Both the position numbers and the translations under genes were made by a program. DNA of 64,000 nt, taken from positions 2,046,001-2,110,000 of the forward strand of contig NZ_AP022605.1 in assembly GCF_010728155.1 (NCBI RefSeq), written 5' to 3'. Of the stretch, positions 49,621-58,121 are shown in pieces. Within the stretch, counting starts at the first letter, position 1. The number at the start of each line of letters is the position of its first letter. The stretch comes from Mycolicibacterium doricum. Lineage in GTDB: Bacteria > Actinomycetota > Actinomycetes > Mycobacteriales > Mycobacteriaceae. Under the pieces are notes generated by a model that saw only the letters and a list, made by a program, of their open reading frames with translations, was not told the DNA's origin and searched no databases.

Positions 49621-50788
49621 GCGCACCCGCCAGCGCCAGGATCACCAGCCCGGCGAGCGGGACCGTCAGCATTCCGACCCGCAAGCTGGTGGAGTCGGCG
49701 ATCAGCCCGACGAGAGGCGGTGAGACCAAGAAGCCGATCCTCAGCAGCCATGTGAGAATGGTCAGCCCGGTACCCGGTCGAAGTCCGGGGAGCTGATCGG
49801 CACCGTGCATGGCCGCCGGGATCGCGGTGGCCACGCCGAGTCCCGCGGCGGCGAATCCGGCGATCGTCGTGGGAACGCTCGGGAAAGCCAGCGCCGCGCC
49901 CATACCTGCCGCCGCCAACGCTCCGCCGGCGCGGGCCACCGCGCTCTCGCCGAACCGGTCCACCAGCCGGTCGCCGACGAGCCGGCCGACGAACATGAAG
50001 GCGGCCAGGGCGATGTACCCGAACGCCGCGATCGCACCCGGTGCGCCGACGCTGTCGCGCAGATACAAGGCTGCCCATGAGCTTCCGGCGTCCTCGACCA
50101 TCGCCCCGGCGATGGCGATGACGGCCAGAGCGGCCAGCACGAGATACACCGTGCTTCCCGCGCGCACGCCCTCGGCCCGTAGCGATGCCGGATGGTCGTC
50201 TTCATCGGAACCCCGAAGCATGAAACGGTAGGCGACCAGCACCACGGCGCTGAAGACCACGCCGGCGACCCCGAGGTGCACCGCACGTGGGATGTCCAGG
50301 GCGATTGCCCCCGCGCCCATGAGACCGCCGACGACCGCGCCGGCGGCCCACACGGCGTGCACGGAGTTGATGATGGACCGGCCGTAGCTGCGCTGGACCC
50401 GAAGGGCATGGGCGTTCTGCGCCACGTCGGTGACCGCGTCGGATGCGCCCGCGAAGACCAGCGCACAGCCGACGAGGACGGCCGACGGCGCCAGCCCGGC
50501 GACGAACACGAACACCGCGATGGCGACGGTGCCGGCGACCGCGACTCGAGCCGAGGTGAACCGGCGGATGAGTGTGGCCGCGGTGAGACCGGCGACGAAC
50601 GCGCCCGCGGAGAAAGCGGCGATCGTGATGCCGTACACGGTGTTGGACAGCGCCAGGTCGACTTTGATCTCCGGATAGCGCAGCAGCAGATTCGCGAACA
50701 ACGCTCCGTTGGTGAGGAACTGCGCGGCCGCCGCGACCCTGGCGCGACGGACATGCACCGCCGGTTCGCCGAGCACTCCGGAGGCCAT
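49589..50788 (-). CDS. Major facilitator superfamily transporter
   Basis: The protein of about 399 residues has 12 hydrophobic segments of the MFS fold, with a loop 2-3 motif (GLTAATLIRRFTSARVAVAG) and an A-type helix GRLVGDRLVDRFGE. It resembles the mycobacterial BL-type and YbjJ-like MFS proteins; the substrate is unknown. I set the start at ATG 50788 (MASGVLGE) rather than 50809, with no strong ribosome site at either. Confidence 0.85.
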   Translation of the reverse strand: MASGVLGEPAVHVRRARVAAAAQFLTNGALFANLLLRYPEIKVDLALSNTVYGITIAAFSAGAFVAGLTAATLIRRFTSARVAVAGTVAIAVFVFVAGLAPSAVLVGCALVFAGASDAVTDVAQNAHALRVQRSYGRSIINSVHAVWAAGAVVGGLMGAGAIALDIPRAVHLGVAGVVFSAVVLVAYRFMLRGSDEDDHPASLRAEGVRAGSTVYLVLAALAVIAIAGAMVEDAGSSWAALYLRDSVGAPGAIAAFGYIALAAFMFVGRLVGDRLVDRFGESAVARAGGALAAAGMGAALAFPSVPTTIAGFAAAGLGVATAIPAAMHGADQLPGLRPGTGLTILTWLLRIGFLVSPPLVGLIADSTSLRVGMLTVPLAGLVILALAGALNVRGRPARS

Positions 50789-50915
50789 GGGCAGCGACGA
50801 TACCCACACCGGTTACTTTCACACCGAACGGGAATGCTGCGCGCGTGCCAGGTGTGACGCTTCCGTCCTTCTCCCGTCCCGCGCATGCGCGCCGCTACCG
50901 CCAGGATGCTGAGGT

Positions 50916-53066
50916 ATGACCGAACTGCGCCCGTCACTGGTCGAACTCGCCGCCCGCTACGGCGTCGCCACCCACTACGAGGACTGGGCCGGCACTCAGG
51001 TCGCAGCGCCCGAGTCGACGCTGATCGCGGTGCTCGCCGCGTTGGGCGTCGCCGCGGCCGACGACGAGCAACGCGCTGGCGCGCTGGCAGAACACGACCG
51101 CAGGTATTGGCAGCGGTCCCTGCCGCCCACGATCCTGGCGCGCACTGGAAGCACGTCGTCGTTCTGGGTGCACGTCACGCATGGGGACCCCGTCGAAGTC
51201 TGGATCGCGCTCGAGGACGGGTCGACCCGCACGGGGCTGCACCAGTTACCCAATGACACAACGCCGTTCGACCTTGACGGCCGGCTGGTCGGGGAGGCCA
51301 GCTTCGAGCTGCCCGCCGATCTGCCGCTGGGTTACCACCGGGCGCACATGCGCAGTGGTTCGTCCGAGGCCCACGCGCCGCTGATCGTCTCCCCTGCCAC
51401 CCTCCCGGTGCCGCCGCGGCTCGGGGCCCGGCGCAGCTGGGGCCTGGCGACCCAGCTCTACAGCGTCCGCTCCCACAACTCGTGGGGAGTCGGCGACCTG
51501 ACCGATCTCACCGACCTCGCGGTGTGGTCGGTGACGTGTCACAGCGCCGGGTTCATCCTGGTCAACCCGCTGCATGCGGCCGCGCCGGTCGCGCCGATGG
51601 AACCGTCGCCGTACCTGCCGACCTCGCGCCGCTTCGTCAACCCGCTGTACCTGCGGCCGGAGGCGGTCCCGGAATACGCCGAACTGCGCCACCGCGGTCG
51701 GTTGCGGCGCTCGCGGACCGAAGTCCAGGCCCGTGCTCGACGCAAGGAACTCGTCGATCGCGATTCGGCCTGGCGGGCCAAACGGGCGGCGCTCGCGACC
51801 ATCTACCGCGTCGAGCGGTCGGCCGGGCGGGAACTCGCGTACGCGGGGTTCCGGGCACGTCAAGGCGGCGCCCTCGACGACTTCGCCGCCTGGTGCGCAC
51901 TGGCCGAGAAGTACGGCAACGACTGGCATGCCTGGCCGGCCGAGCTGCAGCATCCGCGTAACCAGGCGGTGGCCTCGTTCGCCGCCGAGAACGCCGACGA
52001 GGTTGACTTCCACCGCTGGCTGCAGTGGCAACTCGACGAGCAATTGACCAAGGCACACGCCACCGCGATCGCCGCCGGCATGGACGTCGGCGTCATGCAC
52101 GACCTCGCCGTCGGCGTCGATCCCAACGGCGCCGACGCGTGGGCCCTGCAGGAAGTGCTGGCGCTCGGTGTGACGGCGGGCGCTCCACCCGACGAGTTCA
52201 ACCAGCTCGGCCAGGACTGGTCGCAACCGCCGTGGCGTCCCGACCAGCTCGTCGAACACGCCTACGAACCGTTCCGTGCGTTGGTCAGCGGGGTGCTGCG
52301 GCACGCAGGCGGCGTCCGGATCGACCACATCATCGGGTTGTTCCGGCTGTGGTGGATTCCCCGCGGCGCCGCGCCGACCGAGGGCACCTACGTCCGCTAC
52401 GACCACGAGGCGATGATCGGCATCGTGGCACTCGAGGCGCACCGGGCGGGGGCGGTGGTGGTCGGTGAAGACCTCGGCACCGTCGAACCCTGGGTGCGCG
52501 ACTATCTGCACGACCGCGGTCTGTTCGGCACCTCGATCCTGTGGTTCGAACAGGACCGCGACGGGGACGGCGGGCCGTTGCCTGCGGAGCGGTGGCGGGA
52601 GTACTGCCTCTCGGCGGTGACGACGCACGATCTGCCGCCCACCGCGGGTTACCTCGCCGGTGAACACGTCCGCTTGCGGGATGAACTCGGGCTGCTCACC
52701 CGCCCCGCGGCCGAAGAGCTCGCCGACGACCGGGCGGCGCAGAACGCGTGGCTAGCCGAGTTGCGCCGGGTCGACCTGTTACCGGCCCAGGACACCGGCG
52801 ACGAACCGGATGCCGACGCCGTGATCCTCGCCCTGCACCGGTATCTGGGCCGCACGCCGTCGCGGCTGCTCTCGCTGTCCCTCGCCGATGCCGTCGGTGA
52901 TCTGAAGACCCAGAACCAGCCCGGAACCAGCGACGAGTACCCCAACTGGCGGGTGCCGCTGCGTGGTGCGGACGGGCGGCAACGCCTGGTCGAGGACGTG
53001 TTCACCGACCCGCGCGCGGCGGCGCTCGGCGCCGTGATGAGGTCGTTGGTGCACCCGCCGAAGTAA
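50916..53066 (+). CDS. malQ: 4-alpha-glucanotransferase (GH77)
   Basis: The 716-residue amylomaltase disproportionates maltodextrins in glycogen and maltose metabolism. The GH77 catalytic residues are in place: Asp in GVRIDHIIGLFRLWW, Glu in VVVGEDLGTV and Asp in VTTHDLPPTAG. An actinobacterial N-terminal beta-sandwich region of about 150 residues precedes the barrel. The ATG has a weak site; the family start MTELRPSLVELAARYGV supports it. A hairpin follows the stop. Confidence 0.92.
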   Translation: MTELRPSLVELAARYGVATHYEDWAGTQVAAPESTLIAVLAALGVAAADDEQRAGALAEHDRRYWQRSLPPTILARTGSTSSFWVHVTHGDPVEVWIALEDGSTRTGLHQLPNDTTPFDLDGRLVGEASFELPADLPLGYHRAHMRSGSSEAHAPLIVSPATLPVPPRLGARRSWGLATQLYSVRSHNSWGVGDLTDLTDLAVWSVTCHSAGFILVNPLHAAAPVAPMEPSPYLPTSRRFVNPLYLRPEAVPEYAELRHRGRLRRSRTEVQARARRKELVDRDSAWRAKRAALATIYRVERSAGRELAYAGFRARQGGALDDFAAWCALAEKYGNDWHAWPAELQHPRNQAVASFAAENADEVDFHRWLQWQLDEQLTKAHATAIAAGMDVGVMHDLAVGVDPNGADAWALQEVLALGVTAGAPPDEFNQLGQDWSQPPWRPDQLVEHAYEPFRALVSGVLRHAGGVRIDHIIGLFRLWWIPRGAAPTEGTYVRYDHEAMIGIVALEAHRAGAVVVGEDLGTVEPWVRDYLHDRGLFGTSILWFEQDRDGDGGPLPAERWREYCLSAVTTHDLPPTAGYLAGEHVRLRDELGLLTRPAAEELADDRAAQNAWLAELRRVDLLPAQDTGDEPDADAVILALHRYLGRTPSRLLSLSLADAVGDLKTQNQPGTSDEYPNWRVPLRGADGRQRLVEDVFTDPRAAALGAVMRSLVHPPK

Positions 53067-53068
53067 CG

Positions 53069-53087
53069 CCGGAGCCGTTTTCTCCGG
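53069..53087 (+). terminator. Terminator after malQ
   Basis: CCGGAG and CTCCGG arms flank a seven-base loop (CCGTTTT) directly after the stop and are followed by TTTC. The stem is short but lies in the right place with a U-rich end. Confidence 0.5.
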
Positions 53088-53143
53088 TTTCACATTCGTC
53101 ACTGCTGCGATATGTTCGCACCGCACCACAACCGACGGAGGCC

Positions 53144-53557
53144 ATGTTGAAGAAGCTCGTGACGATCGGCGCCGGAATGCTGGCTGCCGGAGCCGCGGCC
53201 GTGATCGGCACGGGTGTCGCCGCATCGCAGCCGGGCGCCAGCTACAACGTCGTCGGAGAGCCCTACAACAAGGCGCTGCAGATCCTGCGCGCCCAGGGCG
53301 TTAAAGCAACGTTCGGCGGCTCGTTCGGCAGCGTGCTGCCGCAGGCGAGTTGCCTGGTCGACACCCAGAAGGTCACGTCCGCCGGCAAGATGCTGCTGAT
53401 GCTCGACTGCAGCCAAGCCGCCGCCGACCGCCTCAAGGCGTCGCAGCCCGCAGGTGGGCCCCGGGTCGGGGCCAACGGCATCACGACCGTGACGCCCACC
53501 CCGATAGTGCCGATCCAGGGCGCGCCGGGCGCAGGCACTCCGCCGCCGCTCGGCTGA
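53144..53557 (+). CDS. Small exported protein of unknown function
   Basis: The 137-residue precursor has a signal peptide (MLKKLVTIGAGMLAAGAA, cleavage near GVAASQPG) and a mature domain with YNVVGEPYNKALQILRAQG, two cysteines (SCLVD and LDCSQ) and a Pro/Thr-rich C-terminal tail. The fold recalls a PASTA-like small domain, which is only a suggestion. GGAGG lies two bases before the ATG, which is close; a TTG one codon later would have better spacing. Confidence 0.7.
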   Translation: MLKKLVTIGAGMLAAGAAAVIGTGVAASQPGASYNVVGEPYNKALQILRAQGVKATFGGSFGSVLPQASCLVDTQKVTSAGKMLLMLDCSQAAADRLKASQPAGGPRVGANGITTVTPTPIVPIQGAPGAGTPPPLG

Positions 53558-53560
53558 GGC

Positions 53561-54352
53561 TCAGCGACCCATCGGCTTGGCGATCAGCCGGTTCATCCGG
53601 GCCTTGACGCCGTCGGGCAGCACCATGTTGGCCGCGCCAAGCGCCTTCGACATCAGCGATGCCGCGACCACCTTGCGGTCGCCGCGCATCATCGCGTCGT
53701 AGCCCTGTTTGGCCACGTCGGAAGGATCGTCCTTGGGCAGCGGTCCGCCAACCGGGGTGTTGCGCATCTTGGCGCGGGTGAAGAACCCGGTGTCGACCGG
53801 CCCGGGCATCAGCGCGGTGACCGTCACCCCACTGTCGCGCAGTTCGTCGTGCAGCGCCTCGGCGAAGTTCTGCACGAACGACTTCGACGCGTTGTAGACG
53901 CTCTGGTAGGACCCGGGCATCGCGGCGACCGTCGACGAGGTGAAGAGCACCCGGCCACTGCCGCGCTCGACCATATCGCCCAACACGAGCCTCGCCAGGT
54001 GCACCGTGGAGCGCACGTTGAGGTCGACGATCGCGAGGTCTTCGTCGAGGTTGCCGTCGACGAACCGGCCGGCCCGGCCGATACCGGCGTTGATCGCCGC
54101 CGCGTCCAGTCGCCGTCCGTTCGCCGTGGCCTTCTCGTACAGCGAGGCGACGCCCTCCTCGCTGCGCAGGTCCACTTCAACCGGAGTCACCTGCCCACCG
54201 ATGCTGGAAAGTTCCTGCCCTGCAACGTGGATCTGAGCTTCGTCGGCCGCGACCACTACCTCGTACCCGTCCTGGGCGAACAGTTTGGCCAGCTCCAACC
54301 CGATACCCGTGGACGCGCCGGTAACCAACGCCAGCTTTGTTGCTTCAGCCAT
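53561..54352 (-). CDS. Short-chain dehydrogenase
   Basis: The 263-residue SDR has a complete nucleotide motif TGASTGIG (11-18), NAGIG, the catalytic Ser (FTSS) and YNASK, and ends with a C-terminal region that may bind a lipid-like substrate. It is a cytosolic NAD(P)-dependent oxidoreductase of unknown substrate. The start codon has no Shine-Dalgarno, but a SigF-like promoter ends nine bases before it, so the mRNA is probably leaderless. Confidence 0.88.
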   Translation of the reverse strand: MAEATKLALVTGASTGIGLELAKLFAQDGYEVVVAADEAQIHVAGQELSSIGGQVTPVEVDLRSEEGVASLYEKATANGRRLDAAAINAGIGRAGRFVDGNLDEDLAIVDLNVRSTVHLARLVLGDMVERGSGRVLFTSSTVAAMPGSYQSVYNASKSFVQNFAEALHDELRDSGVTVTALMPGPVDTGFFTRAKMRNTPVGGPLPKDDPSDVAKQGYDAMMRGDRKVVAASLMSKALGAANMVLPDGVKARMNRLIAKPMGR

Positions 54353-54361
54353 GGGGCGGGG

Positions 54362-54387
54362 CTACCCGCCGCGGACGGCGCGAAACG
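54362..54387 (-). promoter_or_regulatory. SigF-like promoter of the SDR gene
   Basis: On the minus strand CGTTT is followed after 15 bases by GGGTAG, close to the mycobacterial SigF consensus (GGTTT, 15-17 bases, GGGTAT). GGGTAG lies exactly nine bases before the ATG at 54352, so the start of transcription would be at or within a few bases of the start codon. Confidence 0.42.
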
Positions 54388-54389
54388 GG

Positions 54390-54578
54390 TCAGCCCTCCA
54401 CCATGGTCTTGAGTCATGGTCTTGAGTCATGGTCTTGAGTCATGGTCTTGAGTCATGGTCTTGAGTCGTTGAGGGTCTCCGACATGGCCACCTGAGGGGC
54501 GCGGCCCGGTCGGCGATCAGGCCGAGCACCCCGCCGGGCGCCTCGTAGGACAGCCGGAACGGCACCTTGGGCGACCTC
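54390..54578 (-). pseudogene. Remnant of a SRPBCC (polyketide cyclase-like) gene
   Basis: On the minus strand SPKVPFRLSYEAPGGVLG and LIADRAA, then VAMSETLND and LKTMVEG followed by TGA, give the last 60 or so residues of a typical SRPBCC protein, which usually ends TL-NLK. The parts are in different frames: a one-base loss lies near 54500, and a 13-bp repeat of five copies (54402-54466) splits the last motif. The N-terminal two thirds are missing; the NUDIX gene occupies that place. Confidence 0.6.
54402..54466. repeat. 13-bp tandem repeat, five copies
   Basis: CATGGTCTTGAGT is repeated five times without mismatch over 65 bases. On the minus strand one unit supplies the codons for L-K-T-M at the end of the decayed SRPBCC gene. 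Thirteen is not a multiple of three, so each gain or loss of a unit shifts the frame. Confidence 0.95.
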
Positions 54579-54582
54579 GCCG

Positions 54583-55056
54583 CTACCCGTGTTCTGCGCC
54601 GAGAGCAGCTGTCAACTGATCGAGCACCGGACGCTGACCCGCGATCAGCTTCTTCCGGGCGTCCTGCACCGGAAACCATGCGACCCGGTCGATTTCGGGA
54701 AACTCCCGGAGCCTTCCGGAGTTCTTCGGCCACTCGAGGGTGAAGGTGTTGCTCACCGCCGTCTCCGGGTCCAGGTCGCCACGGACGGCGAACACCGTGA
54801 CGACTTTTCCCCCGGCCTGCTTCACCGGCCCCAGCCGCAGCAGGTCGCCCGGCGGGACCGGTGACCCGAGTTCCTGGGTGAACTCCCGTCGCGCGGCCGC
54901 CCACGGATCTTCCTCATGGCTGTACTCGCCCTTGGGAATCGACCACGCCCCGTCGTCGCGGCGTGCCCAGAACGGCCCACCCGGATGGCCGAGCAGGACC
55001 TCCAGCACGCCGTCGACAACCCGGTACAGCAGCAGACCGGCGCTGAGTTTCGGCAC
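54583..55056 (-). CDS. NUDIX hydrolase
   Basis: The 157-residue protein has the NUDIX box at about 43-65, starting GEYSHEEDPWAAARREF and ending TQELG. It fits the mutT-like pattern and lies in a NUDIX fold of normal size (SAGLLLYRVVDGVLEVLLGHPGG at the N-terminus). It should hydrolyse a nucleoside diphosphate linked to another group; the substrate is unknown. GTG start. It sits downstream of a small conserved gene on the same strand. Confidence 0.88.
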   Translation of the reverse strand: MPKLSAGLLLYRVVDGVLEVLLGHPGGPFWARRDDGAWSIPKGEYSHEEDPWAAARREFTQELGSPVPPGDLLRLGPVKQAGGKVVTVFAVRGDLDPETAVSNTFTLEWPKNSGRLREFPEIDRVAWFPVQDARKKLIAGQRPVLDQLTAALGAEHG

Positions 55057-55076
55057 CGCGCTACGCCAGGGGTCGA

Positions 55077-55268
55077 TCAGTAGGAGCGGTCACCTTCGCT
55101 GTCGTCGACGAAGTCCCAGCGGTCCTCCTCGACCTTGACTTCCATCCGATAGCCAAGTTCATTGCCGGGAACCTGCTCGACGAACCAGGCGTGCGCCTCG
55201 TCCGCGCTCTCGGTGTCCGTGGTGGAGACGACCTCACCCTTCGGGTCCAACACACGATAGGTAGCCAT
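55077..55268 (-). CDS. Small acidic conserved protein
   Basis: The 63-residue protein is acidic and compact (MATYRVLDPKGEVVSTTD, then DEAHAWFVEQVPGNELGYRM). The sequence pattern of a beta-hairpin followed by a helix suggests a real folded protein. I do not recognise a family. It lies between the NDH-like and NUDIX genes on the same strand and may be in their operon. Confidence 0.65.
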   Translation of the reverse strand: MATYRVLDPKGEVVSTTDTESADEAHAWFVEQVPGNELGYRMEVKVEEDRWDFVDDSEGDRSY

Positions 55269-55300
55269 GGCCCTACTGTGCCCGCTCCGAGAAGTTTGAA

Positions 55301-56623
55301 TCAGTCGCCTTTCGGCACGGGTATGCCCTCGCTGGCAGAGAAGCGGGCGTCCTCGGCGGACGAGAGCCCGATCGACACCACCGACCGGGCGAAAAACACA
55401 TCGGTCAGGTAGGCCAGCGACACTGCCCAGCGGTTGACGAAACGCGGGATGGCGTACAGGTGGTAGGCCCGCGTGACGGCTTTCGCCGGGAACCCGGACA
55501 GCTGCACACCGAGCGGATTCGCGACCGCGTACCGCGGTCCCAGATCGACCACGAGTCCCATGTTGCGATGCTTGTACAGTTTCTTCCTACCGTGGCCCAG
55601 ACTCGCGGCAACATTGCGCGCCAACACCTTTCCCTGGCGCGTGGCGTGCTGCGCCGTGGGCGGTGTGATCGCGCCCGACTGGGTGAGGTCGGGTACGGCG
55701 GCGGCGTCCCCGGCCGCGAACACATCGGGGTGGCCGGGAACCTGCAGATCCGCGTCGACCTTCAACCGTCCCTTCTCGGTCGGCAGTCCCAGCTTCTCGA
55801 TCAGGGGTGCGCCGGTGACGCCGGTGACCCATGCGACGGTGCGGGTGTCGATCCGGGTGTCGTCGGTGAGCAGGACGTGGTCGTCGTGCACCTCTTTGAG
55901 CGTCACCCCCAGCCGCACGTCGATGCCCCGCCCGCGCAGCACCCGCTGGGCCGCGGCGCCGAGCTTCTCTCCGACCTCGGGCATCACCTGCTCGGCGAGG
56001 TCCAGCAGCACGAACCGCACACTGTCGGCGTCGAAGCCCGTCTGCTGGGCCGCCGCGTCGGCCAGTGCCCGCAGTTGCACGGCCAGTTCGGTCCCGGAGT
56101 ACGACGCCCCCACCACGACGATCGTGCGTCGCGCTGCGGCCACTTCAGGGTCGTCGTCGATGTTCGCCAGCTCCAGCTGTTCGAGGACGTGGTCACGCAG
56201 ATACAACGCCTCCGCGGTCGATTTGAGCCCGCGGGCGTGTTCGGCCAAGCCCGGCACGTCGAACAGCCGCGTCACCGACCCCGGTGTCAGGACCAGGCGG
56301 TCCCACGGCATGCTGCGGACCCGCTCCTCGGGGTCGGTGAACGTGAGGGTGTGCTCGTCGAAGTCCACTCCGTCCACTCGCCCGCGCACGATGCGTACGC
56401 CGCGCAGGCTGTTCGCGAGCGGGATCGTGACGAACCGGGCATCCACCAGACCGCCGGCGACATCGGGCAGTAGCGGCGTGTAGAGCATGTAGTCGACGGG
56501 CGAGATGATCGTGATCTCGACCGGCTCCGAGCCGGGTGCTTCGCTCGTGCCCAGCTTGCAGGCCAGGTGCCGGGCACACTCGAAACCGGTGAACCCGCTG
56601 CCGACGATGACGACGGAGGTCAT
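55301..56623 (-). CDS. NDH-2-like FAD/NAD(P)-dependent oxidoreductase (Rv1812c-type)
   Basis: The 440-residue flavoprotein has a FAD motif VVIVGSGFTGFECARHL (4-20), a second Rossmann motif VVVGASYSGTELAVQL (about 169-184) and FAAGDAAAVP. Its C-terminal region is that of a membrane-bound type II NADH dehydrogenase. It is distinct from Ndh at 10039 and may be a quinone reductase used under stress. It lies three bases after the DJ-1/PfpI gene, so both form an operon. Confidence 0.86.
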   Translation of the reverse strand: MTSVVIVGSGFTGFECARHLACKLGTSEAPGSEPVEITIISPVDYMLYTPLLPDVAGGLVDARFVTIPLANSLRGVRIVRGRVDGVDFDEHTLTFTDPEERVRSMPWDRLVLTPGSVTRLFDVPGLAEHARGLKSTAEALYLRDHVLEQLELANIDDDPEVAAARRTIVVVGASYSGTELAVQLRALADAAAQQTGFDADSVRFVLLDLAEQVMPEVGEKLGAAAQRVLRGRGIDVRLGVTLKEVHDDHVLLTDDTRIDTRTVAWVTGVTGAPLIEKLGLPTEKGRLKVDADLQVPGHPDVFAAGDAAAVPDLTQSGAITPPTAQHATRQGKVLARNVAASLGHGRKKLYKHRNMGLVVDLGPRYAVANPLGVQLSGFPAKAVTRAYHLYAIPRFVNRWAVSLAYLTDVFFARSVVSIGLSSAEDARFSASEGIPVPKGD

Positions 56624-56626
56624 CGA

Positions 56627-57184
56627 TCAGGTGTGCGCGGGAGTGTTGGAGAACTGATCGGTGATCGCCTGACAGAAGGCGGGCAGGTCTTTCGGTGACC
56701 GGCTGGTGATCAGGTTCCCGTCGATGCAGACCTCCTGATCGACCACGGTGGCGCCGGCGTTGCGCAGATCGGTGCGGATACTCGGATACGACGTGAGCGT
56801 GCGGTCGCGCACGACGTCGGCCTCCACGAGGGTCCACGGGCCGTGACAAATCGCCGCGACCGGTTTGCCCGACCGCACGAAGTCCCGCACAAACGCCACG
56901 GCCGACTCGTCGAGGCGCAACTTGTCGGGGTTGACCGTGCCACCGGGCAGGACGAGCGCGTCGAACTCGTCGACCGTCGCCTCGCCGACCGGGCGGTCGA
57001 CGGCGAACGACCCGGCGGGTTCCAGATCGTGGTTACGTGCCTCGATCTCTCCGGGGTTGACCGAGAGCAGTTCGACCTGTCCACCGGCGGTCTCCACGGC
57101 GGCGCGTGGCTGTTCGAGTTCGACCTTCTCCACGCCGTCCGCGGCGAGGATGGCGATCTTGCGGCCCTGTAGTTCGTTCGACAT
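56627..57184 (-). CDS. DJ-1/PfpI-family protein
   Basis: The 185-residue protein has the nucleophile elbow AICHGPW (Cys113-His114) and the Glu of the family near 18, as in PfpI/YhbO stress proteins that protect against glycation or act as glyoxalase. A preceding SigF-like promoter (57215-57240) and GAAAGGA ribosome site fit stress induction. It is the first gene of the operon with the NDH-2-like gene. Confidence 0.9.
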   Translation of the reverse strand: MSNELQGRKIAILAADGVEKVELEQPRAAVETAGGQVELLSVNPGEIEARNHDLEPAGSFAVDRPVGEATVDEFDALVLPGGTVNPDKLRLDESAVAFVRDFVRSGKPVAAICHGPWTLVEADVVRDRTLTSYPSIRTDLRNAGATVVDQEVCIDGNLITSRSPKDLPAFCQAITDQFSNTPAHT

Positions 57185-57214
57185 GTGCGGTCCTTTCTCC
57201 GAGGCACTCCCGGC

Positions 57215-57240
57215 GTACCCGCGTAACCGGGATCGAACAC
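57215..57240 (-). promoter_or_regulatory. SigF-like promoter of the DJ-1/PfpI operon
   Basis: On the minus strand GTGTT is followed after 15 bases by GGGTAC. The -10 fits the SigF pattern well; the -35 is one base off. It would give a leader of about 20-25 bases with the ribosome site GAAAGGA. Confidence 0.38.
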
Positions 57241-57275
57241 CTCCGTAGCGATCCCGGTGATCCGCGCCGCACTGC

Positions 57276-57326
57276 GCAGTGTGCCCGCCGGTGCAGTGTG
57301 CCCGCCGGTGCAGTGTGCCCGCCGGT
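57276..57326. repeat. 17-bp tandem repeat, three copies
   Basis: GCAGTGTGCCCGCCGGT occurs three times in succession without mismatch, 35 bases upstream of the SigF-like -35 element. Copy number could alter local promoter architecture. Confidence 0.9.
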
Positions 57327-57512
57327 GAGGTCGACGCCGTCCGCTCACCCGCCGCAGTGAGTCCACCCGGCGATCGGCTGGTTATCCCGCTTCAGGAATC
57401 CACTCACGCTAGGAGATCGAGTGGTGCGCGGCCGGCTGCACTCGTTTTGAACGTCGTGCTGCGTGCAACACTAGGACCGTCATCCAACAGGCGAGAGTAA
57501 GGAATGCGGTCG

Positions 57513-57935
57513 ATGACAAACCCGACGACAAACCCGACGACAGAGCGCCGTCCCAGCCAGCTGGCTGCAGCCGGCGGGACCGTCGCCGCGGGCGCCTTGC
57601 TGCTGACAACGGCACTGCTGACGCTCTTCCAAGGCATCTCGGCGGTCGCCAACGACGATTTGCTGCTCGTCATCGGACCCAGCTACGTCTACGAGTTCAC
57701 CACTTCGACATGGGGATGGATCCACATCGTCATCGCGGCCCTGATGGGGCTCGTCGCGGTCGGGCTGTTCCTCGGCGCGATGTGGGCCAGGATCGCCGCC
57801 ATCGTGATGGCGTCCATATCGATCATCGCGATGTTCCTGTGGTTGCCCTACTACCCGGTGTGGTCGATCGTGGTGATTGCCGTCGACATCGTAGTGATTT
57901 GGGCGGTGGCGACCTGGGACAGGGAGCGCATCTGA
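57513..57935 (+). CDS. DUF7144-type four-helix membrane protein
   Basis: The 140-residue protein has four membrane helices (AAGALLLTTALLTLFQGISA, then WIHIVIAALMGLVAVGLFL, IAAIVMASISIIAMFLWL and WSIVVIAVDIVVIWAVA) and ends in charged residues. This matches the actinobacterial DUF7144 family, of unknown function. I chose ATG 57513 over 57504 because AAGGA directly abuts the earlier ATG. A 12-bp duplication in its N-terminus gives TNPTTNPTT. Confidence 0.82.
   Translation: MTNPTTNPTTERRPSQLAAAGGTVAAGALLLTTALLTLFQGISAVANDDLLLVIGPSYVYEFTTSTWGWIHIVIAALMGLVAVGLFLGAMWARIAAIVMASISIIAMFLWLPYYPVWSIVVIAVDIVVIWAVATWDRERI
57515..57538. repeat. 12-bp tandem duplication in the DUF7144 N-terminus
   Basis: GACAAACCCGAC is present twice in succession and encodes TNPT twice. 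It is in frame. Confidence 0.8.
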
Positions 57936-58121
57936 GCCGAAGTTGAGCGCGTGCCGAGCCGTGGCCAGCGCGAAGGCTGCTCTGACGGTCTCGGCACGCA
58001 CGCCGCTTGTTGCCCACGCCGCTCGGCATACGCCCACGGGTGCCGCCAGATGACGCAGAGAGCTGGACTGTTCGGCGGCGACACCCGTCTGGACCAGTTC
58101 GCGCTCCAGAAGTACGACGGG

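Larger units (their letters stand above)
57185..57512. other. 328-bp divergent intergenic region
   Basis: It separates the DJ-1/PfpI gene from a DUF7144 gene on the other strand. It holds a SigF-like promoter for the former, a 17-bp repeat in three copies (57276-57326) and a Shine-Dalgarno GTAAGGA for the latter. No gene is seen. Confidence 0.6.

Noticed and set aside
54402..54466. CRISPR or phage attachment repeat
   Set aside because: The 13-bp units are contiguous and coincide with the 3' end of a gene remnant; no integrase is nearby.
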